A stretch of DNA of 64,000 nucleotides, taken from NCBI GenBank assembly GCA_037138335.1, contig JBAXIO010000004.1:1-64000 (forward strand), in the 5' to 3' direction. A model generated the notes under the pieces. It did no database searches, had not been told where the DNA came from, and saw only the letters and a program-made list of their open reading frames with translations. A program made the translations under genes and the position numbers. Source of the stretch: CAIRDP01 sp037138335. GTDB taxonomy: Bacteria > Bacteroidota > Bacteroidia > Bacteroidales > FEN-979. Positions 35,514-44,543 of this stretch are shown here, one piece after another. How positions within the stretch are numbered: position 1 is the first letter of the stretch; each line of letters opens with the position of its first letter.

Positions 35514-38500
35514 TTACTTGTTAACTACAATCTTCTTAATGATTCTTGTTTCGCCACTGCGGATGATCATGGTGTAAACTCCGGCAGGAACCGGGCGAAG
35601 GTCAATAAGAAGTTCTGTAGGGCCGTTAACCATGACTTTATCTTTTGAATAGATCATGGCGCCGACTGTATTGCTGATAACGATATCAAAGGATTCAGCA
35701 GTTTTTGTATTCATGGTTAATTTAAACTGGCCGTCGTTGGGCACAGGGGAAACCACGAAACCGGAAGCTGAAAGGTCATTGATACCTGTTATGGTGATAT
35801 AGATGTTATTTGAAGTATCGGATGTACAGCCGTTCAATGTGACAGCATCCCAATACCAGCCTGAATAATGTGCTACCAGTGACTGGCCGACAGCGTTATT
35901 AATCGGGGCGCCTTCATAATACCACTGGTTGCCTGCGGCTGCATTGCTGAACAGGGTATCGCCATGATTGACAATAACCGGGGCATGGGGAACAGGATGA
36001 ACGGTCACTGCATAATTTGGTGAGACCGTACCATTACCACACTGATTCGTTCCATAAACAGAAACATCACCCGAAACAGCAATCGGCGAGAAATCAACTG
36101 TAATATCAGGAGTATTACCGCCTGTTGCGATGGTTGCACCGGTTGGCAGATTCCACACATATCCAGTTGCATTGGTAACCGGGGTAACTGAGAAAGCAAC
36201 GCCCATTTCGCCGGCACATACTGAAGCTGTTCCTGTTACAGCACCTGCTGCAACCGGTAAAGTAGTTACGGTTACAGGGAAAGAAGGTGAAACTGTTCCG
36301 TTTCCGCAAAGACTGTTTCCATAAACCGTGATATTACCAGAAACTGCTGCTCCGGAGAAATCCACTGTAATTGAATTGGTATTGAAACCACTGGCTATTG
36401 TTGCGCCTGCCGGTAATGTCCATATATAACTCATGGCATTGGTAATGGCCGGTACAGAATAGGAAATACCAACACTGGACAAGCATACCGTTGAAGGGCC
36501 TGAAATTGATCCTGCGCTGCCCGGCATACCGCTGACTGTCACGTTATAAACCGTTGGCACTAATGCTGAGCAACCGCCTGTACCGTTGTAATTGACTGCA
36601 ACCCACTGGGCTCCGGGTGTATTCCATACTACCTGGGCTGAAGCAGTGCCTTGTCCGGCAGTGATTGTTCCGCCTGAAGAGACAGTCCATGTATAACCTG
36701 TCTTCCCGGTCTGGGTAACATAATCATAATAACCTGAATTCACGCACAAGCTGGTTACGCCGGCAATAGTGGGAGTGGGGGCAGCAGTGACGGTAACAGG
36801 TGTTGTTCCCGGTGCAGCTGCTGTACAACCAGTTGCGGAGCTTGTATAGATCACGCCAACAGTTTTTGCTCCTGCTGCAGTCCAGTTGATGCTGACCACG
36901 TTAGGATTGGCTGTAGGAGTAATCGTCCCATCGGGAGTGACTGACCAGATGTAGGATGTCTGCCCTGCCTGGGTTGTAAAGTTATTACTTACATTCTGGC
37001 AAACAGGTGAGTTCGGGGTAATAGTCGGAACCGGCAGATCATTTACCACAACAGCCTTTGTTGAAGGAGTACTGGTTGCGCCGCAGTCGCTTGCAGCAAC
37101 AACGGTGACATTGCCGGCAACTGCCAGATTCGATACATCAACAGTAACAACGTTCGAATGAGGGTAGGAAGTCACTGTAAAACCGGTCGGGAATGTCCAG
37201 TTGTAGACAAAGCCGTAAGGCACCTGGGGAACAGAGTAAGTATAGCCTGTTCCTGTTTTGCAAACACCACCAGGACCTGTAATGGCTCCTGGTACCGGCG
37301 GGATAACGCAGGTTGTAAAGAATGTTTGGTCAACACCATAAACCGTGCCTCCTCCATTCACTGCCTTTGCCCTGAAATGATAGGTTTGATTGATCGTAAG
37401 CCCTGAGATGTTCGCGCTGAAAGTCTGAACCGTATGGCCTGAATAGGTTCCGGGTACAACAACCGGGGTTCCGTATGCAACGGTCAGACCGTATTCAAAG
37501 GAAACAGTTGTATTATCCCAGTTGGGATCTACTGTTCCGTTGAGGGTTGCAAATGTAGCTCCAACAATGGTAGCTGGTTGTGTTGTAACAATGGGAGCGC
37601 CCCCTGTTGTAAAGGTCATATCGGCGCCATAGACGGTTGAACCACCATTGGTCCCTTTGGCCCTGTAATGAACAACTATATTCTGGGGCATCCCTGTGAT
37701 CACAGCGCTGATTGTTGTGAGGGTATTGCCGCTGACGGTGGCCGGGCTGGCTGCAACTGAACTTCCGTAGGCAACGGTCAGGCCATAATCGAAACCTGTA
37801 GTTACCGTAAGGTTAGCGGCAGTGACTGTACCGTTAAGCGTAGCTCCTGTAAGCGTATTAAGGGTTGCTGCGGTTGTAACAACAGCCGGAAGAGTGGCAA
37901 ACTGGTATGCACCGATATCCGGAGGATTTGTACGTCCGGCGCCGGTGATATCAGTTGTAATGCCAGCTATAGCCGTACCCTTGAGCATAAGAGCTGCATT
38001 GGTCGGTAACAGGTTGGTTGCTGATGTAAAGACAGGATCGATACTCACGGAATTTGCATCCTTTCCTGTAGCGGTTTGCCATGCTGCAATCGTGTTTATT
38101 GCACTCCCGAGATATCCCAGTGTTCCAACTGATGAATAATCATTATAGTTGATATCGGAGAATGCTGTATTTGCCGAAGCAGAATAAATGGCATATCTTG
38201 TTCCGACCGTATTAGTAGCAGGAATATTGAATATATTATCCTTTAGAACCAATGCATTTGCAGCTAAGCCTGAAGCAATATTAATAGCGGCAACGATTGA
38301 AGTGGAGGAGGTCTCAGGAGTATTCATATTAATTGAATTAAAATAAAGGTTGTATCCCCCTCCTGTAGCAACATAAATACCCCATCCGTTATCACCTGAA
38401 CCGGTACCGTTATATCCATAACCTGTGACATCATAGATCACATTGTTATAAATAGAGACATTGGCCGCAGTTGAGGATGAACCTAAGGTCATCCCGGCTG

Positions 38501-41045
38501 AACCCCAGCCGGTAGTATTAACCTGGCTGATATTACCGATTTTATTGCCGTAAATTGCTCCTCCGTTATGGGCGAAAGCAAGTTGGATCCCCTGAGTTGT
38601 TGCGGAGGAAGTGGTAGAAGACAGAACTCCAACAATCGTATTATTTGAAATAACGAAGTTTGCTGCATTTCCAATAAGTATTCCGCGGTATCCATGTTTT
38701 TCAGTAGAGACGGTAGACCCCATGGCATTATTGCTAATATTCCAGTTTTGATCAAAAGCAGTTGCACCGTTAATGTACATCGCGTTTTGAGTAGATTTAA
38801 AAGTATTATACTGGATTGTATTGTTGGAATTGGGCACTTCGGCTGAATTCCCTAATGTCGTACCGCTGCCGGCGAGAATTCCTGCGATCGTCGTTGTTCC
38901 GGAAGCGCCTAAAAAGCTGCAATTCCTGATAGTGTTAAAGGTAGCGCCATCTGTAGGTGTGCTTCCAATCCAGAGGTCAACACCGGATGAACTGGCGTTG
39001 TTGAACGTTAATGAACTTCCACCGGTATTTAATCCATCAATTGTGACATAATCAATTCCAAAAAACTCCAATAAAGATGTTGCCGAACCGCTTATGGTGG
39101 CAGCAACGCCTGCTCCCGGTTTAATGGTCAACGTATTGGTTGCGCTTGAACCGGAGTTTGCGTTGATAATGATAGGAAAGGTTTCAGTTGCAGATGAGTA
39201 CGAAGCATTGAAAGAGAAAACAACCGGGCAGCTTATTTCACTGCCATTCAATGCTGCAACAGCTGCTGTGAGGGTTGTATAATCCCCTCCCGGGCCAATC
39301 ACCTTGGTGCCGCAGAAAGTTGGTATTATGGTATAAGCATTCGGGGTTGTGGGTGGAGATGCAGCAGTCGGTGGATTTGGTGTTAATGCTCCTATACCTG
39401 CCGAAGGATTGGCAATAAGAACTGGCGTTGCAGATAAATCCTGGGCTACAACATAATATTGGATTACGTTACCTGTGGCAACTCCCGCTCCGAAAGTAAA
39501 GGTATAAGTACTCCCCACAACAGGAGTATTTGCAGTTACTCCCGTCCAGCTACCAGAACCGATTCTCCAGTAAAGCCTGGGAAGTCCTATTCCCGTGGTC
39601 GGGATTCCCGAACTCGGGGAAACAATTGTGGTCGTAAGGGTACGTGCCGACGTAGAAGAAGTATTCATTAAAGGAGAATACACAATGGAAGGCGGAGAAG
39701 CCTGAACAACCAGATTATCCAGGTAGCAATTATATCCATATTCTGAGTGGAATTTGAAAGACACATATAATGCAGGAATATTACCGGCTCCCGCAGGCAA
39801 AGTGATCGTTTTTTTAGCCCAGCCGCCTGTTGCGGGAGCAGACGCTACATACCTGGGACAAAAAGTGGAATTAGTCCAGGTTGTACCATTGGTTGACCAT
39901 TCAAGCTGCACCCCTTCAGCTATATTAGTGTAAGATGCATTGCTTGATTCCCACCAATAAAATTCAACATTAACACTGGAAGTGCCTGTTGTTACAATCT
40001 GGGGTGAGATAAGCCTTTCTTCAGCTCCTGCTCCTCCTCCAGTACTGGAGAATGAATTAAACATAACAAAATCTGCACCTTCCTGGGGTGTAGCAGTCTC
40101 ATAGGAAGAGCTTGGGACAAATGAAATTTTCTCTGCCGTTGCGGTAACGAGTTGCGTTGACCAGCAAGGAGGGATTGTCGTGACATTAAACCCCTGGGAA
40201 AAAGGCAATGCGAATGAACCGCAGAGAGTAGTTGCGCTCGATGCGGCGCCTCCGGAATAGTTGGTTGAGCCGTCTTTCGACCATATTTTGTAATAGTAAG
40301 TCGTGGATGGATTAAGAAGGGTATGATTGAAGGTTGTATTTGTTCCGTTGTACAATACCGTTCCATTTCCGCCGGGAAGTGTAGTACTTACAGCATAAGT
40401 AGTGCCATCCACCGGAGTTCCGAAACTATTGGTAGTGTTGTAGGCCAGCATGACTGCATTACCACTGTAAAGAGACCAGCCGAGATTAATCTGGGTAGTA
40501 CTGAAAGGTGTGGCAGCAAATGAAGTCGGGTTCTGCACTCCCAGAGGAGGGCCTGCGACATCATCAATATAAAAATAATACATCCAGTTACTGAAATAAT
40601 GAATAGCTACATATTTGGTCCCTATAGGAAGGTCCGTCTTGCTATATTGCTGCCAGCTGGTAGAAGCATTAGTAATAGTACTTGACCATGTAAAATCAGT
40701 GGCTATATTGGTCCCTGTAGAAGACCAGCCTACTGTAAAAGATTCCGTTCCTGAAGTATACCTGCGGTACCAGAAAGTGATCGTTTGGTTACCTGCAGAA
40801 ACGACCAGTTTTGGCGTAATCATATACTGATCATAAGGCGCGCCGCTGAGATTGGAACTGAATCGCGCTGAGTAAGTTCCGGAATGGGCATAGGTGTTGC
40901 TTTGGCTGATGTTGTTCCCAGCATTAGCGCTATTGATAATTGTCCATCCTGCAGGAGGCCAGGTCTCAAAGCCTTCGGTCAGGTTTTGCCCGATCAATGA
41001 CGCTGTGGACAACAGCGCAAATAATAAAAGTAATAGTTTTCTCAT
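35514..41045 (-). CDS. Giant T9SS cargo protein with beta-helix, Fn3-like and PKD-like repeats
   Basis: 1843 residues, secreted. Signal peptide MRKLLLLLFALLSTASLIGQ. Order: cleaved-adhesin domain (about 20-165; EGFETWPPAGWTI with MYYFYIDDVAG), Fn3-like (170-270), a second cleaved-adhesin domain (280-455), a short beta-sandwich (460-570), a right-handed parallel beta-helix (about 581-1030; many ISNNTI, IYNNVIYDV and NTIRNCSF turns), two Fn3-like units (1040-1230; ATLNGTV), four or five PKD/Ig-like units (about 1245-1680; two nearly identical ones with VCLSS and VCAGE), a short Ig-like unit, and the T9SS sorting domain (FVVSPVPNDGQFKL to KIIKKIVVNK). The beta-helix could be a polysaccharide lyase or purely adhesive; I see no clear catalytic set. 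Promoter at 41122, terminator at 35433. Confidence 0.85.
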   Translation of the reverse strand: MRKLLLLLFALLSTASLIGQNLTEGFETWPPAGWTIINSANAGNNISQSNTYAHSGTYSARFSSNLSGAPYDQYMITPKLVVSAGNQTITFWYRRYTSGTESFTVGWSSTGTNIATDFTWSSTITNASTSWQQYSKTDLPIGTKYVAIHYFSNWMYYFYIDDVAGPPLGVQNPTSFAATPFSTTQINLGWSLYSGNAVMLAYNTTNSFGTPVDGTTYAVSTTLPGGNGTVLYNGTNTTFNHTLLNPSTTYYYKIWSKDGSTNYSGGAASSATTLCGSFALPFSQGFNVTTIPPCWSTQLVTATAEKISFVPSSSYETATPQEGADFVMFNSFSSTGGGAGAEERLISPQIVTTGTSSVNVEFYWWESSNASYTNIAEGVQLEWSTNGTTWTNSTFCPRYVASAPATGGWAKKTITLPAGAGNIPALYVSFKFHSEYGYNCYLDNLVVQASPPSIVYSPLMNTSSTSARTLTTTIVSPSSGIPTTGIGLPRLYWRIGSGSWTGVTANTPVVGSTYTFTFGAGVATGNVIQYYVVAQDLSATPVLIANPSAGIGALTPNPPTAASPPTTPNAYTIIPTFCGTKVIGPGGDYTTLTAAVAALNGSEISCPVVFSFNASYSSATETFPIIINANSGSSATNTLTIKPGAGVAATISGSATSLLEFFGIDYVTIDGLNTGGSSLTFNNASSSGVDLWIGSTPTDGATFNTIRNCSFLGASGTTTIAGILAGSGTTLGNSAEVPNSNNTIQYNTFKSTQNAMYINGATAFDQNWNISNNAMGSTVSTEKHGYRGILIGNAANFVISNNTIVGVLSSTTSSATTQGIQLAFAHNGGAIYGNKIGNISQVNTTGWGSAGMTLGSSSTAANVSIYNNVIYDVTGYGYNGTGSGDNGWGIYVATGGGYNLYFNSINMNTPETSSTSIVAAINIASGLAANALVLKDNIFNIPATNTVGTRYAIYSASANTAFSDINYNDYSSVGTLGYLGSAINTIAAWQTATGKDANSVSIDPVFTSATNLLPTNAALMLKGTAIAGITTDITGAGRTNPPDIGAYQFATLPAVVTTAATLNTLTGATLNGTVTAANLTVTTGFDYGLTVAYGSSVAASPATVSGNTLTTISAVITGMPQNIVVHYRAKGTNGGSTVYGADMTFTTGGAPIVTTQPATIVGATFATLNGTVDPNWDNTTVSFEYGLTVAYGTPVVVPGTYSGHTVQTFSANISGLTINQTYHFRAKAVNGGGTVYGVDQTFFTTCVIPPVPGAITGPGGVCKTGTGYTYSVPQVPYGFVYNWTFPTGFTVTSYPHSNVVTVDVSNLAVAGNVTVVAASDCGATSTPSTKAVVVNDLPVPTITPNSPVCQNVSNNFTTQAGQTSYIWSVTPDGTITPTANPNVVSINWTAAGAKTVGVIYTSSATGCTAAAPGTTPVTVTAAPTPTIAGVTSLCVNSGYYDYVTQTGKTGYTWTVSSGGTITAGQGTASAQVVWNTPGAQWVAVNYNGTGGCSALVPTVYNVTVSGMPGSAGSISGPSTVCLSSVGISYSVPAITNAMSYIWTLPAGATIASGFNTNSITVDFSGAAVSGNITVYGNSLCGNGTVSPSFPVTVTTLPVAAGAVTGTASVCAGEMGVAFSVTPVTNATGYVWNLPTGATIATGGNTPDITVDFSPIAVSGDVSVYGTNQCGNGTVSPNYAVTVHPVPHAPVIVNHGDTLFSNAAAGNQWYYEGAPINNAVGQSLVAHYSGWYWDAVTLNGCTSDTSNNIYITITGINDLSASGFVVSPVPNDGQFKLTMNTKTAESFDIVISNTVGAMIYSKDKVMVNGPTELLIDLRPVPAGVYTMIIRSGETRIIKKIVVNK

Positions 41046-41121
41046 AACATGGTGTTTTTGGTTGATTTATAGTCTATTTACTTTAATTTATATATACATT
41101 GTGTAAACAAACAATTTTTTT

Positions 41122-41129
41122 CAAATATA
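41122..41129 (-). promoter_or_regulatory. Bacteroidota -7 box (TATATTTG)
   Basis: An exact match on the minus strand 76 bases before ATG 41045. The 1844-residue T9SS gene uses the same variant TATATTTG at 30736. The rest of the 41046-41340 gap holds only the rplU promoter and AT-rich sequence. Confidence 0.55.
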
Positions 41130-41278
41130 AGGAAAACCGCGTAGTGCAAATTTTTACGCGATAAAATTAACAAATTTTAACAAACGCAAGCTGCATTATG
41201 TTAAATTTCATAAATCATCTCAAAATTACTCAATTTTAAGCTGTTTTAGATTAAATGAATAAAAAAATTAGTAAAAAA

Positions 41279-41308
41279 TTTGAGGTAAATGAAAAATCCC
41301 TATCTTTG
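41279..41308 (+). promoter_or_regulatory. Promoter of rplU-rpmA (TTTG, 18 bases, TATCTTTG)
   Basis: TTTG at 41279-41282 and TATCTTTG at 41301-41308 form a near-ideal Bacteroidota -33/-7 pair, 32 bases before the rplU ATG. It is the most complete promoter in the window. Confidence 0.7.
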
Positions 41309-41340
41309 CACTCCCAAAAATTGAATATCAAACACAGACT

Positions 41341-41700
41341 ATGTACGCAATCGTTGAAATAGCCGGCCAGCAGTTTCTTGTAGAAAAGAAGGATGAAATT
41401 TTCGTGCACCGGCTTGAAGGTGAAGCAGGTTCTAAAGTAGAATTCGATGAAGTTTTATTGCTGGACGACAAAGGAAAAGTTAACGTAGGCAAGCCTTACG
41501 TTGAAGGCAGCAAAGTTACCGGCAAGATCATCGATCATGCAAGGGGTGACAAAGTGATTGTCTTTAAAAAGACCCGGCGCAAAGGTTTTCAGAAGGAAAC
41601 CGGCCATCGCCAGGACTTCACTAAAATACTGATTGAAAATATCAGTGTGAAAACTACCGCCAAAGCAAAGGAAACAAAAGAAGGCGAAACCGAAGAATAA
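41341..41700 (+). CDS. rplU: 50S ribosomal protein L21
   Basis: Structural protein of the large ribosomal subunit. MYAIVEIAGQQFLVEKKDEI at the start and KVTGKIIDHARGDKVIVFKKTRRKGFQ in the middle are the L21 signatures; the FKKTRRKGF.K..GHRQ.FT motif binds 23S rRNA. The last 15 residues (TTAKAKETKEGETEE) are a charged tail, giving 119 residues against about 103 in E. coli. It is followed 31 bases later by rpmA, the normal partner. Confidence 0.97.
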   Translation: MYAIVEIAGQQFLVEKKDEIFVHRLEGEAGSKVEFDEVLLLDDKGKVNVGKPYVEGSKVTGKIIDHARGDKVIVFKKTRRKGFQKETGHRQDFTKILIENISVKTTAKAKETKEGETEE

Positions 41701-41731
41701 TACAAGTAACAGATTATCAGAATAATATACT

Positions 41732-42001
41732 ATGGCACATAAAAAAGGTGCGGGAAGTTCAAGCAACGGGCGTGAATCCCACAGCAAACGTTTAGGTATC
41801 AAGATTTTCGGAGGCCAGTTTGCCTCCTCAGGTTCGATTATTGTCCGCCAGCGCGGAACAGTGCACAGTCCAGGGCTGAACGTAGGCATTGGCAAGGACC
41901 ATACTTTGTTTGCCCTTACCGACGGGCTGGTTGAATTTACCAGGAAACGCCAGGACCGTTCCTATGTTTCCATAATTCCTATGACCGAGGAATCTAAATA
42001 A
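41732..42001 (+). CDS. rpmA: 50S ribosomal protein L27
   Basis: The N-terminal AHKKGAGSSSNGRESHSKRLG reaches the peptidyl-transferase centre in known ribosomes; GSIIVRQRGTVHSPGLNVGIGKDHTLFAL is the rest of the signature. There is no N-terminal extension of the type cleaved in Firmicutes. Second gene of the rplU operon, followed by a strong terminator at 42015. Confidence 0.97.
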   Translation: MAHKKGAGSSSNGRESHSKRLGIKIFGGQFASSGSIIVRQRGTVHSPGLNVGIGKDHTLFALTDGLVEFTRKRQDRSYVSIIPMTEESK

Positions 42002-42014
42002 GGCTTTTATCACG

Positions 42015-42055
42015 AAAAAAAGGCTGTTTCGTTTGCACGAAACAGCCTTTTTTTT
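42015..42055 (+). terminator. Rho-independent terminator after rpmA
   Basis: AAAAAAAGGCTGTTTCG and CGAAACAGCCTTTTTTT pair around a six-base loop and end in eight T. Confidence 0.92.
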
Positions 42056-42056
42056 G

Positions 42057-42117
42057 ATCCGGGATAAGGGATGCAGGATATCCTGCATCCTGAATCCTGC
42101 ATCCTGTATCCCTTTTT
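42057..42117. repeat. Short array of GATGCAGGAT/ATCCTGCATC words
   Basis: GGATAAGGGATGCAGGAT is followed by ATCCTGCATCC, GAATCCTGCATCC and TGTATCCC, so the array is an imperfect inverted repeat. It lies directly after the rpmA terminator and stops just before the serS -7 box at 42120. Confidence 0.7.
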
Positions 42118-42119
42118 CT

Positions 42120-42127
42120 TACCTTTG
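42120..42127 (+). promoter_or_regulatory. Bacteroidota -7 box (TACCTTTG) for serS
   Basis: An exact match 18 bases before ATG 42146. The -33 position is covered by the inverted-repeat array. Confidence 0.55.
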
Positions 42128-42145
42128 CATCTTAAACAAAACCCC

Positions 42146-43417
42146 ATGCTCCAACTATCATTTATCAGGGAAAAGACTGCCGAAGTCATAGACCGTCTGA
42201 AACTTAAGAACTTTGACGGGACCCAGGTCATAGGTGAAATTATCAGGTTTGACGATATCAGGAGGGAATCCCAGAAAGCCCTTGACGATTTGCAGGCCCA
42301 AAGCAATGCCATTGCAAAAGAGATCGGGATGCTTTTCAAGCAGGGAAGGGCCGGTGAGACCAATGCCCTGAAGGAAAAGACAGCCGAACTGAAAACGAAA
42401 GCGAAGGAATTTGAAATTAAGCTCGAATCAGCTCGAAAAGAGCTTGATGACCTGCTTGTACGCGTACCCAACCTGCCCCATCCGGGTGTTCCATCCGGCA
42501 AATCAGCAGAAGATAATGAAATTGTGCAGTCGGAAGACTCAATGATCCCGGCCGGAGGGGAATACCTCCCCCATTGGGAACTGATCACAAAATATGATAT
42601 CATCGATTTTGTGACAGGGACGAAGATCACCGGTTCTGGCTTCCCTGTATATAAAGGAAAAGGAGCCAGACTGCAGCGTGCACTTGTGAACTTCTTCCTT
42701 GACCAGGCTATAGCCGCAGGCTATTTCGAAGTCCAGCCCCCCTATATGGTCAATGCAGCCTCGGCCTTTGCCACAGGGCAGCTCCCCGACAAGGACGGCC
42801 AGATGTACCATGACGTGACTGATGATCTCTACCTTATTCCCACCGCTGAAGTCCCGGTAACAAATATCTACCGCGACAGCATACTTAAAGCCCAGGATCT
42901 GCCCTGTAAAAACGTTGCTTACTCTGCCTGCTTCCGCCGTGAAGCCGGCTCCTGGGGAAAGGATGTGAGGGGCCTGAACCGCCTCCACCAGTTCGACAAA
43001 GTTGAGATTGTACAGGTAACCGTTCCCGAAAAATCATACCAGGCCCTGGAAGAAATGCGGGAATATGTCGCCGGCCTGCTCAGGAAACTTGAACTGCCTT
43101 TCCGTATAGTGAAACTTTGCGGGGGCGACATGAGTTTTACCTCTGCGTTGACCTATGATTTTGAAGTCTGGTCGGTGGGACAGAAACGGTGGCTGGAAGT
43201 CAGCTCCGTGTCCAATTTTGAGGCCTTCCAGTCAAACCGGCTTAAACTGAGGTACAAGGATGAAAACGGCAAAATCCATCTTGCCCATACCCTCAACGGG
43301 AGCGCCCTCGCCCTTCCCAGGATAGTCGCCGCATTGCTCGAAATGAACCAGACCCCTGAAGGGATCAGGGTCCCGCAAGTGCTTAAAACGTATTGCGGAT
43401 TTGAGATGATTAATTAA
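42146..43417 (+). CDS. serS: Serine-tRNA ligase
   Basis: Class II aminoacyl-tRNA synthetase, 423 residues. The N-terminal coiled coil (about 30-105; IAKEIGMLFKQGRAGE to ESARKELDDLL) contacts the tRNASer long variable arm. Class II motifs: motif 2 region YSACFRREAGSWGKDVRGLNRLHQF and motif 3 region TLNGSALALPRIVAALLEMNQ. YLIPTAEVPVTN is the serine-binding TAEVP signature. The frame is open from 42071, but ATG 42146 (MLQLSFIREKTAEVI) is the conserved start and the promoter box lies just upstream. Confidence 0.96.
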   Translation: MLQLSFIREKTAEVIDRLKLKNFDGTQVIGEIIRFDDIRRESQKALDDLQAQSNAIAKEIGMLFKQGRAGETNALKEKTAELKTKAKEFEIKLESARKELDDLLVRVPNLPHPGVPSGKSAEDNEIVQSEDSMIPAGGEYLPHWELITKYDIIDFVTGTKITGSGFPVYKGKGARLQRALVNFFLDQAIAAGYFEVQPPYMVNAASAFATGQLPDKDGQMYHDVTDDLYLIPTAEVPVTNIYRDSILKAQDLPCKNVAYSACFRREAGSWGKDVRGLNRLHQFDKVEIVQVTVPEKSYQALEEMREYVAGLLRKLELPFRIVKLCGGDMSFTSALTYDFEVWSVGQKRWLEVSSVSNFEAFQSNRLKLRYKDENGKIHLAHTLNGSALALPRIVAALLEMNQTPEGIRVPQVLKTYCGFEMIN

Positions 43418-43482
43418 CAAACGGGGAAGCCCGGGATAGAAATTGTCGTATATTTATAGCAGATTTTAATCCTGACTGAAGG

Positions 43483-44103
43483 ATGAAAAAGTTTACCCTG
43501 CTGACTCTTTTCCTGCTGATTTCGGGAATGACTTTTGCCGGTCTCGAACTGGGTATTAAAGCCGGGTACAACGCCAACAAGCTATCGGCCAACATCGATT
43601 CGGTAAGTTCCCAGTTCAATTCAGGCGGGCAGCTTGGAGTTTTCATCCGGGCCGGTAAACGGTTTTTTGTCCAGCCTGAGCTTTATTACACCTTCCAGGG
43701 CGCCCGGTATATCCTTAATGATCCGACCAACACCCATTCCTGGAACCAGAAAGTCACCATAGGCTCCATCGACGTCCCCGTGCTCCTCGGGTTTAAAATT
43801 ATCAATGGGAAAAAAATCAATTTCAGGGTCAACCTTGGCCCCGTGGCATCGTTTGTCACCAATAAAACAGTAAAAGACATGAATGCCGACTGGCTTGGCC
43901 CTATAACAAAAAGCAGCATTAATTCGGTAAACTGGTATATCCAGGCGGGGCTTGGGGTTGACCTCTGGCTGTTCACCTTTGACATCCGCTACCAGGGAGG
44001 CCTCAACGAAGTCATTTCAAGCGTTCAGAGTAATTCCCAAACCTGGAACTTCAGCAGCAAAAACAATGTTTTTCAGTTCAGCCTGGGTTTTAAGATCCTG
44101 TAA
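43483..44103 (+). CDS. Outer-membrane beta-barrel protein (PorT-like)
   Basis: 206 residues. Signal peptide MKKFTLLTLFLLISGMTFA. The mature chain alternates strands and short turns (LELGIKAGYNANKL, GQLGVFIRAGKRFFVQPELYYTFQGA, IDVPVLLGFKIINGKKINFRVNLGPV, NWYIQAGLGVDLWLFTFDIRYQGGL) and ends in FQFSLGFKIL with an aromatic near the C-terminus. This is the small eight-stranded barrel family often named PorT or outer membrane beta-barrel domain in Bacteroidota. Function unknown. The next gene begins 15 bases downstream, so they may be co-transcribed. Confidence 0.75.
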   Translation: MKKFTLLTLFLLISGMTFAGLELGIKAGYNANKLSANIDSVSSQFNSGGQLGVFIRAGKRFFVQPELYYTFQGARYILNDPTNTHSWNQKVTIGSIDVPVLLGFKIINGKKINFRVNLGPVASFVTNKTVKDMNADWLGPITKSSINSVNWYIQAGLGVDLWLFTFDIRYQGGLNEVISSVQSNSQTWNFSSKNNVFQFSLGFKIL

Positions 44104-44118
44104 TTTAAATTCAAGTTT

Positions 44119-44541
44119 ATGAATGACAAAATCAACATGAAAAAGCTGCCGGCCATGCGTGGCATTGTGTTCGGGATGCTGGTGATTTTTTTATTCCTGC
44201 TTTCATGTACCAAACACAACACCGACCCGGTGCCGATTCCGGTTTGGGAGGACAACAGTTCCGATTCGGCTGTTCTCAGGATCCATGTACAGACTACCCA
44301 GGGCCTTGTCCAGTATAACCAGTATGTTAACCTTGCATTGAGCCGCGACAGCCTGAACAACAACCTGCTGGTGCGCAGGACGGTTACGGGCACTTCGGGC
44401 ACCGCGATTTTCCGCAAATTATACCCCAGGATCATCTATTACAATTGCTTTGCCATTACAAATGGCCAGACCTTCTTCGGGTCAGGCGTCGCCAGGCTCC
44501 TTCCCGGAATGACCAAAGACACCCTGCTAACCGTTCATTAA
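44119..44541 (+). CDS. Small lipoprotein, function unknown
   Basis: 140 residues. The leader ends in the lipobox FLLSC, followed by TKHNTDP. The mature part (SAVLRIHVQTTQGLVQYNQYVNLALS and TVTGTSGTAIFRKLYPRIIYY) resembles a single Ig-like/carboxypeptidase-regulatory beta-sandwich. Start could be ATG 44119 or the internal ATG at 44137 (MKKLPAMRG), which gives a more normal leader. mtnA starts two bases after its stop. Confidence 0.65.
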   Translation: MNDKINMKKLPAMRGIVFGMLVIFLFLLSCTKHNTDPVPIPVWEDNSSDSAVLRIHVQTTQGLVQYNQYVNLALSRDSLNNNLLVRRTVTGTSGTAIFRKLYPRIIYYNCFAITNGQTFFGSGVARLLPGMTKDTLLTVH

Positions 44542-44543
44542 AC

